Made by a program: the position numbers and the translations under genes. A stretch of DNA of 6,480 bases, taken from an uncultured bacterium. GTDB lineage: Bacteria; Actinomycetota; Coriobacteriia; Coriobacteriales; Coriobacteriaceae. The stretch covers positions 1 through 6,480 of the forward strand of contig CAJMSO010000100.1 of NCBI GenBank assembly GCA_905216075.1, written 5' to 3'. This document shows positions 1-6,480 of this stretch, in pieces; position 1 is the first letter of the stretch, and each line of letters opens with the position of its first letter. The notes beneath the pieces are model-generated. The model was not told the origin of the DNA and searched no databases. It saw only the letters and a list, made by a program, of their open reading frames with translations.

Positions 1-81
1 GGCCCCGGCCTGCGGTGACGTAGGTGGCAGTTCTTGGGCATCGCTTGCTGGCGGGGTTCCTTTGCTGAAATGGACTTGGCC

Positions 82-126
82 GAAAGGACCGCTGGTCCCG
101 GTCGCTGGTTCGCGCTTTGCGCGAAC
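82..126 (-). terminator. Two short hairpins downstream of the repressor gene, possible weak terminator
   Basis: Going leftward from the repressor stop codon there are two perfect hairpins. The first has 8-bp arms GTTCGCGC/GCGCGAAC (108-115 and 119-126) around a 3-base loop. The second has 5-bp arms GGACC/GGTCC (86-90 and 94-98) and is followed on the minus strand by a short TTTC. Neither has a proper T-tract, so factor-independent termination is doubtful. They could instead be a structured RNA end or part of an intergenic repeat. The rest of 1-146 shows no supportable gene. Confidence 0.3.
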
Positions 127-146
127 TCCGCGCTACTGGGGGTTCG

Positions 147-536
147 TTAGGATTCCGCCGCTTGGCCCGTCGCCTCGCCCCGGTTCAGCATCGCCCTCAG
201 TTTCTCGAAGCTTTCCTCGCTCAGGCAGTGCTCCATGTGGCAGCCCTCTTGCGACGCGACCTCAGCCGAAACACCCGCATCCTCCAGCAGCCCCACGAAA
301 AAGCAGTGACGCTTCCACATTTGGCGAGCGACCTCCAGACCACGCTCCGTCAGATGAACGTCGCGCTTGCCCATTTCGACATAGCCGCTGTTCTCCAGCG
401 TCGCCATGGCTTTAGAGACGCTCGCCTTGGTTACGCCGAGGTACTCCGCAACGTCGATCGAGCGCACGATGCCCTGGCGTTCCGACAGAACGTAGATCGA
501 TTCGAGATAGTCTTCTCCGGATTCACGCAGGGCCAT
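147..536 (-). CDS. DtxR/MntR-family metal-dependent transcriptional repressor
   Basis: A 129-residue cytoplasmic DNA-binding protein that should repress metal uptake genes when bound to Mn(II) or Fe(II). The N-terminal winged helix-turn-helix spans about residues 8-66, with the recognition region around 26-53. The dimerisation and metal-binding part follows (about 67-118). Visible ligand candidates are D9, E12, H77, C99, E102 and H103. D9 and E12 match the Asp/Glu pair of Bacillus MntR, while C99 sits where DtxR has its Cys and MntR has Glu. There is no C-terminal SH3-like domain, so the length is MntR-like (B. subtilis MntR is 142 residues). ATG at 536 is chosen because the family homology begins there and an AAGG-type ribosome site lies just upstream. 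The frame stays open up to 704, but that extension would cross the upstream gene's terminator and does not resemble the family. The gene is probably monocistronic and autoregulated through the repeats at 559-640. The family is clear; whether it senses Mn or Fe is not. Confidence 0.9.
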   Translation of the reverse strand: MALRESGEDYLESIYVLSERQGIVRSIDVAEYLGVTKASVSKAMATLENSGYVEMGKRDVHLTERGLEVARQMWKRHCFFVGLLEDAGVSAEVASQEGCHMEHCLSEESFEKLRAMLNRGEATGQAAES

Positions 537-558
537 GGGCCGCCTTTCGCGATGATTG

Positions 559-640
559 CTAGTTAGCCTTTGGATACTTTCCACGGCTAACTTTACCGCA
601 AAAGTTGCCCATGTCTTACTACTTTGTCTAAAAGTTAGCC
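559..640 (-). promoter_or_regulatory. Cluster of four AAAGTTAGCC-like half-sites, probable metalloregulator operator
   Basis: The region upstream of the repressor gene holds exact AAAGTTAGCC at 631-640 and its exact reverse complement GGCTAACTTT at 585-594. Related copies are AAAGTTGCCC at 601-610 (8 of 10) and CTAGTTAGCC at 559-568 (8 of 10). The copies at 585-594 and 601-610 form an inverted repeat with a 6-base spacer. AGTTAGCC (561-568) and GGCTAACT (585-592) form a second, perfect 8-bp inverted repeat. The core GTTAGCC also occurs in the known DtxR/IdeR box (TTAGGTTAGCCTAACCTAA). The cluster ends 22 bases before the start codon, which suits autoregulation. I could not assign a confident -35/-10 pair. 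That these are operator sites is inference. Confidence 0.55.
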
Positions 641-663
641 GTGTTTCACAAAACGTGCGGGAC

Positions 664-702
664 GAAAACAAAATGGGAACACGCCCCGCAAGGAGTGTCC
701 CC
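664..702 (-). terminator. Intrinsic terminator after the HAD phosphatase gene
   Basis: On the minus strand, 17 bases after the HAD stop codon, an 8-bp stem GGGGACAC/GTGTTCCC (695-702 and 675-682, one G-T pair) closes a 12-base loop. It is followed by the T-rich run ATTTTGTTTTC (664-674). This is a standard Rho-independent terminator. It ends the ABC-F/HAD unit and separates it from the repressor gene. No comparable T-tract follows on the plus strand, so it works in one direction only. Confidence 0.8.
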
Positions 703-718
703 AAGTGCCGAGCCGCAA

Positions 719-1489
719 CTATAGCAGTCCAAAGTACTTCGCGGCGTTGTAGATCCCATCGTCGTCCACGGCGGTCGTTACGTAGGTCGCTGCGGCCTTC
801 ACGGTCTCCTGCGCGTTGCCCATGGCCACACTTGTGCCCACGGCCGAGAACATCGACAGGTCGTTCTCGCCGTCGCCAAAGGCAATCGCCTCGCTCGCGT
901 CGATGCCTAGGCGCTCCAGCGTCGCCGCAACACCCAGGTCCTTACCGCCGTTAGCGGGGATAATGTCGCAGAACAGATCGCACCAGCGCGTAGTGAGCGA
1001 ATGCGACACCGCGTCGGTCACGATATGCTCGTCGGCAGGGTCCACAAAGGCGCAAAACTGGTAGACCGGCGCGTCAAAGGCGTGCTCAAACGGCTCCTCG
1101 TGGTAAACGATTCCCGCGTTGCTGCCGGCCGTCACCACGCGCTCGGACAGGCGGTTCACAAACGAGTTCTCGCCCTGCATACACAGCGAGTCATAGCACC
1201 CCTGCGCCACCTGGTCCACAATCACCGCAACGTCGTCCGGATCAATCGGGCAGCTGCGGTAGACGCCCTTGGCATCAAAACAGTGCTGGCCCGAAAGCGT
1301 AATGTACGCATCCCAACCAAGATCGAGCAGCCAATCCGGCATCTGGTAGGTCGGACGGCCCGTGGCGATCACGCACGCAATCCCCTGCTCGCGAAAGCTG
1401 TCGAGCACCTGCTGCGCCGACGCCGGAATCCGGTGGGTCTTAAAGCTCAGCAGCGTACCGTCGATATCGAAAAACGCGGCTTTGATCAT
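719..1489 (-). CDS. Cof-type HAD-superfamily phosphatase (HAD-IIB)
   Basis: A 256-residue cytoplasmic hydrolase, expected to dephosphorylate small phosphorylated metabolites with Mg(II). All four HAD motifs are visible. Motif I is DIDGT with nucleophile D8 and acid/base D10. Motif II is ATGR with T43. Motif III has K183 in a GGKDLG context. Motif IV is GDGEND with D206 and D210. The roughly 100 residues between motifs II and III form the C2-type cap (about 80-180) of the Cof/YidA-like group, and the C-terminal part has the usual VAMGNA stretch after motif IV. The length is normal for the family. ATG at 1489 lies 6 bp after the ABC-F stop codon. Its GGAG ribosome site sits in the ABC-F gene's final GAGGAG codons, so the two are likely translationally coupled. 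The natural substrate cannot be read from the sequence; sugar phosphates, flavin nucleotides and pyridoxal phosphate are all known for relatives. Confidence 0.9.
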   Translation of the reverse strand: MIKAAFFDIDGTLLSFKTHRIPASAQQVLDSFREQGIACVIATGRPTYQMPDWLLDLGWDAYITLSGQHCFDAKGVYRSCPIDPDDVAVIVDQVAQGCYDSLCMQGENSFVNRLSERVVTAGSNAGIVYHEEPFEHAFDAPVYQFCAFVDPADEHIVTDAVSHSLTTRWCDLFCDIIPANGGKDLGVAATLERLGIDASEAIAFGDGENDLSMFSAVGTSVAMGNAQETVKAAATYVTTAVDDDGIYNAAKYFGLL

Positions 1490-1495
1490 TCTCGC

Positions 1496-3355
1496 CTACT
1501 CCTCGCCCTCGAGCTTTTCGCTTGCCTCGAGCCACGCCATCTCCAGCTCGTCCATGGCAGCGTGAGCCTCGTCGATCTTTGCCTGCTGCTCGCCGAGCGC
1601 CGTGTAGTTGGTGGGATCGACTTGGGCCATCGCGGCCTCGGCCTCCTCCACGCGGGCGCGCTGCGTTTCCATCTTGCGCTCGAGCGAGCTCACCTCGCGG
1701 CGGAGCTTCTGGCGCTCGGCGTTGGACAGGCCGTTGGGCTGACCGCTCGACTTGGGCTTTTCGGCCGCAGCTGCCGCGGCACCGGTGTCGAACGTGCCGG
1801 TCTTAGCGCTCGGCGCGCCCACGGGCTCGCCCTCGGCGGTAGCGTTGCACAGGCGCAGGTACTGGTCCACGCCGCCGGGCATATGCGTCAGGTGGCCGTC
1901 GAGCAGCGCCCACTGCTGGTCGGTCACGCGCTCCATCAAGAAGCGGTCGTGCGTCACCAGGATCAGCGTGCCGGGCCAACCGTCCAGCAGATCCTCGACA
2001 ATCGCGAGCATGTCGGTATCCAGGTCGTTGCCGGGCTCGTCCAGGATGAGCACATTGGGCTCGTCCAGGATTGTCAGTAGCAGCGACAGGCGACGGCGCT
2101 GGCCGCCCGAAAGATCGCCGATGCGACTCCAGAGCTGCTGCGTCGTAAAGCCCAGACGCTCGCAGAGCTTCTCGGGCGAAGTCTCCTTGCCGTCGATGAC
2201 GTAGTACTTCTTATAGTTGCTGAGCACCTCGCGGATCGTGTCGCCCATGTAGGGCTTGAGTTCCTCGAGCTGCTGCGACAGCACGCCAAAGCGTACCGTC
2301 TGGCCAATCTTCACGCGGCCGCGCGTGGGCGCAATTTTACCCTGGATCACGTCAAGCAGTGTGGACTTGCCGGCGCCGTTCTCGCCCAGCAGGCCATAGC
2401 GGTCGCCCGCACCAATGAGCCAGGTCACGTCAGAGAGCACCTGCTTGGGCGCGCCATCGGTATCCGCATAGCCAGCGTCCACGTCGACCACATCGATAAC
2501 CTGCTTGCCCAGGCGGCTCACGGCTAGGCGCTTGAGCTCCAGCTCGTCACGCACGGGCGGCACGTCGGCGATCAGCTCACGAGCGGCATCCACGCGAAAC
2601 TTGGGCTTGGTGGAGCGCGCCTGGGCACCGCGGCTCAGCCACGCGAGCTCCTTGCGCGCCATGTTGCGACGGCGCTCCTCGGTGACGGCGGCCATGCGAT
2701 CGCGCTCCACGCGCTGCAGGATATATGCGGAGTAACCGCCCTCGAAGGGATCGACCTGGCCGTCGTGGACCTCCCACATGCTGGTGCAGACCTCGTCCAA
2801 GAACCAGCGGTCGTGCGTGACCACGAGCATCGCGCCCTGGCCGCGCTGCCAGCGGGCCTTTAAGTGACGCGCGAGCCAGTTGATGGTGCGCATGTCCAGG
2901 TGGTTGGTGGGCTCGTCGAGCATAAGCACGTCGTAGTCGCCGATCAACAGGCGCGCGAGGTCCACGCGGCGGCGCTGGCCACCCGAAAGCTCGCCCACCG
3001 TGCCCTCCCAGGGCACATCGCTAATAAGACCGGCCAAGATCTGGCGCGTACGAGGGCTCGAGGCCCACTCGTACTCGGGCGTGTCACCGACGACGGCATG
3101 GTGCACGGTATCAGTATCGACCAGATTGTCCTTTTGGCCGAGCAATCCGATCGTGGTGTCGCGGCGGTGCGTCACGCGGCCGTCGTCGGGCTCCAACGTG
3201 CCGGCGAGTACGCTCAGCAGCGTCGACTTGCCGTCGCCGTTTTTACCGACAATACCAATACGGTCGCCCTCGCCCACGCCGAGCGTCACGCTATCGAAAA
3301 TATGCTTGGTGGGAAACTCTAGGCTGACGGAATCGCATCCCAAAAGAATCGCCAT
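1496..3355 (-). CDS. ABC-F family ATPase, Uup-like, with C-terminal coiled coil
   Basis: A 619-residue soluble protein with two fused ABC ATPase domains and no membrane segment. This is the ABC-F layout, whose characterised members bind the ribosome near the E site and act in translation or ribosome assembly. Domain 1 has Walker A GKNGDGKS (37-44), signature LSGGQ (123-127), Walker B with D147/E148 in DEPTNHLD, and H181. An arginine- and lysine-rich helical linker spans about 206-280, where ABC-F proteins carry the P-site tRNA interaction motif. Domain 2 has Walker A GENGAGKS (324-331), LSGGQ (415-419), D439/E440 and H469. An Ala/Gly/Pro-rich linker (about 505-540) leads to a charged coiled coil (about 543-615) like the C-terminal domain of Uup. 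The second Walker B extension reads DEPGNDLD where DEPTNDLD is common. ATG at 3355 is preferred, with GGAG upstream. The open frame reaches 3469, but that extension would run through the pstB terminator. Drug-resistance ABC-F proteins are a less likely alternative, given the Uup-type tail and housekeeping context. Confidence 0.92.
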   Translation of the reverse strand: MAILLGCDSVSLEFPTKHIFDSVTLGVGEGDRIGIVGKNGDGKSTLLSVLAGTLEPDDGRVTHRRDTTIGLLGQKDNLVDTDTVHHAVVGDTPEYEWASSPRTRQILAGLISDVPWEGTVGELSGGQRRRVDLARLLIGDYDVLMLDEPTNHLDMRTINWLARHLKARWQRGQGAMLVVTHDRWFLDEVCTSMWEVHDGQVDPFEGGYSAYILQRVERDRMAAVTEERRRNMARKELAWLSRGAQARSTKPKFRVDAARELIADVPPVRDELELKRLAVSRLGKQVIDVVDVDAGYADTDGAPKQVLSDVTWLIGAGDRYGLLGENGAGKSTLLDVIQGKIAPTRGRVKIGQTVRFGVLSQQLEELKPYMGDTIREVLSNYKKYYVIDGKETSPEKLCERLGFTTQQLWSRIGDLSGGQRRRLSLLLTILDEPNVLILDEPGNDLDTDMLAIVEDLLDGWPGTLILVTHDRFLMERVTDQQWALLDGHLTHMPGGVDQYLRLCNATAEGEPVGAPSAKTGTFDTGAAAAAAEKPKSSGQPNGLSNAERQKLRREVSSLERKMETQRARVEEAEAAMAQVDPTNYTALGEQQAKIDEAHAAMDELEMAWLEASEKLEGEE

Positions 3356-3390
3356 ATGCCCTGCTCCTTCGTAGAAATTCAACGTTGTCC

Positions 3391-3399
3391 ATGATAGCA
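3391..3399 (-). promoter_or_regulatory. Extended -10 promoter candidate for the ABC-F/HAD unit
   Basis: The minus strand reads TGCTATCAT, which fits an extended -10 element (TGnTATAAT) with one mismatch in the hexamer. It lies between the pstB terminator and the ABC-F start codon. A start of transcription near 3384 would leave a leader of about 30 bases containing the GGAG ribosome site. No good -35 hexamer is seen at 16-18 bp, which is tolerated by extended -10 promoters. This is inference from the sequence alone. Confidence 0.45.
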
Positions 3400-3425
3400 G
3401 CGAAAAGGCGGGCCGCACACGACAC

Positions 3426-3462
3426 AAAAAGGCGGGGCATCTCCCGCAAGAGATGACCCGCC
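3426..3462 (-). terminator. Intrinsic terminator of the pst operon
   Basis: On the minus strand, 13-bp arms GGCGGGTCATCTC (3450-3462) and GAGATGCCCCGCC (3431-3443) pair with a single mismatch around a 6-base loop. The stem runs straight into TTTTT (3426-3430). It lies 56 bases after the pstB stop codon and in front of the ABC-F promoter candidate. It is a strong Rho-independent terminator and marks the end of the phosphate transport operon. Confidence 0.88.
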
Positions 3463-3474
3463 TCTCCAATCAGT

Positions 3475-3500
3475 CCCGCGGCAACCGTGGCCGCCGCGGG
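3475..3500. repeat. Inverted repeat between pstB and its terminator
   Basis: Perfect 7-bp arms CCCGCGG (3475-3481) and CCGCGGG (3494-3500) flank a 12-base loop, between the pstB stop codon and the main terminator. It has no T-tract of its own. In the pst transcript it would fold as an extra GC-rich hairpin, perhaps protecting the 3' end or assisting termination; that role is a guess. Confidence 0.5.
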
Positions 3501-3518
3501 CCTCAAGCATGTCCCGGA

Positions 3519-4387
<869 letters not shown>

Positions 4388-4391
<4 letters not shown>

Positions 4392-5314
4392 TCGGCCGTC
4401 ATCTTCCTTGCCAGTTGCTTGCCCACGATGCGGGCGATTACGTTAAACAGCAGCACGCAGATCATCAGCAGTGCCGCGGTGCCCCAGACGATCTGCTGAG
4501 CCTCGGGGCTGCCCTCGCCGTAAATCTTGTAGATGTGCACGGCGAGCGACTCGCCGGGACGGAACACGTTCCAGGCGCAGGTGGGGCTCGACAGGTTAAA
4601 GCTCAAAAAGTTCAGGCGAACCGGCGAGCTCATGCCCGAGGTAAAGAGCAGCGCTGCGGCCTCGCCAAACACGCGGCCGGCCGAAAGCACGATGCCCGTC
4701 ACGATGGCAGGCATGGCCTCGGGGATCAGGATGTGCAGCGTGGCCTCCCAGCGGGTAAGGCCCATGGCCAGGCACGCATCGCGCTGGGCCTGCGGCACGT
4801 CCTCGAGCGCCTGCTGAATCACGCGCACCAGGATGGGGATGTTGAACACGGTGAGCGCGACGGCGCCGGAGATGATGGAGTACTTCCAGCCCAGCTGCAC
4901 CGAGAACACCAGAAAGCCGAACATGCCGACGACGATGGAGGGCAGCGAGGACAACGTCTCGATGGCAGTGGAGGCGATGTCGCGGATAGGGCCGTTCGGC
5001 GCGTACTCAACCAGGAAGACCGCTCCGCCCAGGCTGATGGGCACCGAGATGACCAGAGTAATCAGCAGCAGATAGAACGAGTCGAACAGCTGGTAGAGCA
5101 CGCCGCCCTGGGTTCCGTTGGCGCGCGACGGCTGCGTGAGAAAGCCCGGCTGGAACAGCGTCGAGATGCCCTCGAACAGGATATAGGCCACCATGGAGAC
5201 GACGATGAGCATGACGATGGCGACGATCGCCGTCAACACGCCCGTGGCGAAGCGGTCCTGCTTTTGGACACGCCCGAGCCTCGCCTCGTCGATGTGGATA
5301 CGCGTGCTAGCCAC
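4388..5314 (-). CDS. pstA: Phosphate ABC transporter permease PstA
   Basis: A 308-residue inner membrane subunit that with PstC forms the phosphate channel. Hydrophobic segments lie at about 23-48, 80-104, 117-140, 147-167, 200-222 and 275-297, giving the usual six-helix layout. The cytoplasmic coupling loop (about 171-207) has the EAA-type pattern, with RDACLAMGLTRWE followed by ILIPEAMP, and is where PstB docks. The cytoplasmic N-terminus before helix 1 is polar and charged. The start is GTG at 5314, inside the end of pstC. The sequence GTGGCTAG serves both as the pstA start and the pstC stop (8-bp overlap), with a GGGGGCGAAGG purine-rich ribosome site upstream. The assignment as PstA rather than PstC rests on its place between pstC and pstB and on its PstA-like SLPSIVVGMFG segment. 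Confidence 0.94.
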
Positions 5315-6215
5315 GAGCCTTCGCCCCCTTGCGGCCGATAAGGTGGATGATCAGGATGAAGATGAGGCTCATGCCCATCAGCAGCAGACCGAGCGCCCAC
5401 AGAACATCGTCCTGGGCCGAACCCTCGGCATAGACCGCCATGGACGTGGTGAGCGTGGTGGTGATGGTGGACGCCGGCGACAGCAGCGACGTCGGCATGG
5501 CCTCGATGCCGCCGATGACCATGCGCACGGCGAGCGTCTCGCCAAAGGCGCGGGTCATGCCCAAGATAACCGCGGTCATGAGCGACGGCATGGCGGACTT
5601 GAGCACCACGTGCCAGATGGTCTGCCAGCGGGTGTAGCCCAGCGCGAGCGAGCCCTGACGGTAGCTGTCGGGCACGGCGCGCAGACCATCGACCGAAAGC
5701 GTCGTCATGGTCGGCAGGATCATGACGGCCAGCACGATGGCGCCGGGCAGGATGCCCAGGCCCGTGCTCACGTGGAAAACGCTCTTCATAAGGCCGACGA
5801 CCACGTGAAAGCCAATCAGGCCAAAGACGACCGAGGGAATGCCGGTCAAAAGCTCAATAAGCGGCTGAAAGATCTTGGAACCAAACTTAGGCTGGATCTC
5901 GACCGCAAAGATGGCAGAGCCGATGGCGATGGGCAGCGCGATGAGCGTGGAGAGTACCATGACCGCAAACGAGGTGACGATCAGGGGCAGGGCGCCGGTA
6001 TAGGGCAGACCGTTTTCGGCTGTGTTGGCCAGGTCCCACTTGGTGCCGGTGAAGAACTCGACAACCGAAACGCCATCCTTGAGAAAAGCCGAGAGGCCCT
6101 TTTGGGCGACCATGAAGATGAGCGCGGCAACGACAAGCGTCACGAGCGCTACGCACGCGCCCGTGACGCCCAGGCCCACGTTCTCAAGGTCGCGCTTTGG
6201 CAGCTGTTTTGCCAT
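5307..6215 (-). CDS. pstC: Phosphate ABC transporter permease PstC
   Basis: A 302-residue inner membrane subunit, partner of PstA. Hydrophobic segments fall at about 15-37, 76-105, 117-145, 154-172, 208-228 and 270-293. A periplasmic region of about 35 residues after helix 1 contains FFTGTKWD, typical of PstC, where Pst permeases face the loaded binding protein. The coupling loop (about 181-215) has the EAA pattern in SYRQGSLALGYTRWQ. GIPSVVFGLIGF (125-136) is a conserved PstC segment. The ATG at 6215 follows a GGAAAGG ribosome site and lies 24 bp after the pstS stop codon. The gene ends overlapping pstA by 8 bp. The length is close to that of other PstC proteins. Confidence 0.95.
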   Translation of the reverse strand: MAKQLPKRDLENVGLGVTGACVALVTLVVAALIFMVAQKGLSAFLKDGVSVVEFFTGTKWDLANTAENGLPYTGALPLIVTSFAVMVLSTLIALPIAIGSAIFAVEIQPKFGSKIFQPLIELLTGIPSVVFGLIGFHVVVGLMKSVFHVSTGLGILPGAIVLAVMILPTMTTLSVDGLRAVPDSYRQGSLALGYTRWQTIWHVVLKSAMPSLMTAVILGMTRAFGETLAVRMVIGGIEAMPTSLLSPASTITTTLTTSMAVYAEGSAQDDVLWALGLLLMGMSLIFILIIHLIGRKGAKARG

Positions 6216-6239
6216 TGCAAACCTTTCCGGGGCGATTAC

Positions 6240-6480
6240 TTATTTAGCAGAGACCTTGCCGCTGGCATCCTTGACGACCTTCATGGCAGAGACGGGGATA
6301 AAGCCCTGCTCCTCGACGAGCTTGCCCTGGACGTCGTCGGAAAGCATGAATTCCAGGAAGGCCTTGGTGGCGTCGTCGGCGTCCTTTGCGCAGTACATGT
6401 GCTCGGTCGCCCAGATCTTAAAGGAGTCGTCGGTGACGTTTGCGCTCTTGGGCTCGACACCCTCGACCTTGACGGCGTTG
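6240..6480 (-). CDS. pstS: Phosphate-binding protein PstS, C-terminal part
   Basis: The last 79 residues of a gene that begins beyond the right edge; the stop codon TAA is at 6240-6242. PstS is the extracytoplasmic (usually lipid-anchored in Gram-positives) protein that captures phosphate and delivers it to PstC/PstA. The visible part has the family's C-terminal pattern: a Lys-Ile-Trp-Ala-Thr strand, then AFLEFMLSDDVQ, and the near-terminal GFIPVSAMKVV. Its position directly before pstC with a 24-bp gap supports the call. The signal sequence, lipobox and phosphate-contacting loops are outside the window, as is the operon promoter, so PHO-type regulation cannot be judged. Confidence 0.9.
   Translation of the reverse strand, partial: NAVKVEGVEPKSANVTDDSFKIWATEHMYCAKDADDATKAFLEFMLSDDVQGKLVEEQGFIPVSAMKVVKDASGKVSAK

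Noticed and set aside
1..40. Possible minus-strand reading frame starting ATG at 40 and leaving the window
   Set aside because: Only 13 codons are visible, the nearest purine-rich site is about 17 bases away, and no homology can be judged.
537..660. A specific -35/-10 promoter for the repressor gene (e.g. TAGACA near 630 or TAAAGT near 596)
   Set aside because: No pair with acceptable hexamers and 16-18 bp spacing was convincing, so only the operator-like repeats are reported.
537..704. N-terminal extension of the DtxR/MntR-type repressor to an ATG at 704
   Set aside because: The added 56 residues do not resemble the family and would be encoded by the operator repeats and the upstream terminator. 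The ATG at 536 has a ribosome site and matches the family start.
1001..2080. Long plus-strand open frame (359 codons) opposite the ABC-F and HAD genes
   Set aside because: It runs antisense through two clear protein families, its composition is Arg/His/Leu-rich as expected from the complement of GC-rich genes, and I recognise no domain.
3356..3469. N-terminal extension of the ABC-F ATPase to an ATG at 3469
   Set aside because: The extra 38 residues would be encoded across the pstB terminator and the promoter candidate. The ATG at 3355 has a GGAG site and starts at the conserved first strand of the ABC domain.

Overview
This 6480-base window is GC-rich. Every gene I can support lies on the minus strand, so transcription runs from the right edge to the left. 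The protein sequences and gene order look like an anaerobic high-GC Gram-positive of the Coriobacteriia, perhaps Collinsella or a relative. That assignment is inference from general resemblance; there is no rRNA or other taxonomic marker here.

Right part (3519-6480): a high-affinity phosphate uptake operon, pstS-pstC-pstA-pstB. PstS enters from beyond the right edge and only its last 79 residues are visible. PstC and PstA are the two membrane permeases and PstB is the ATPase. The genes are tightly packed: 24 bp between pstS and pstC, an 8-bp overlap of pstC and pstA, and a 4-bp ATGA overlap of pstA and pstB. The unit ends in an intrinsic terminator (3426-3462). No phoU lies between pstB and this terminator.

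Middle (719-3399): an extended -10 promoter candidate precedes a two-gene unit. The first gene encodes an ABC-F ATPase with an Uup-like C-terminal coiled coil, a soluble ribosome-associated type of protein rather than a transporter. Six bases later starts a Cof-type HAD phosphatase, whose ribosome binding site lies in the last codons of the ABC-F gene. A clear intrinsic terminator (664-702) ends this unit.

Left part (1-640): a small metal-dependent repressor of the DtxR/MntR family. Its upstream region (559-640) carries four copies of a roughly 10-bp motif related to AAAGTTAGCC in both orientations, probably its own operator. The first 146 bases hold no gene I can support, only two short hairpins just downstream of the repressor gene.

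The window looks like ordinary chromosomal core: phosphate import, a translation-linked ATPase, a housekeeping phosphatase and a metal-homeostasis regulator. I saw no mobile element, CRISPR array, tRNA, rRNA or evidence of a novel multi-gene system. The repressor's operator cluster and its mixed MntR/DtxR-type metal ligand set are the points most worth a second look.
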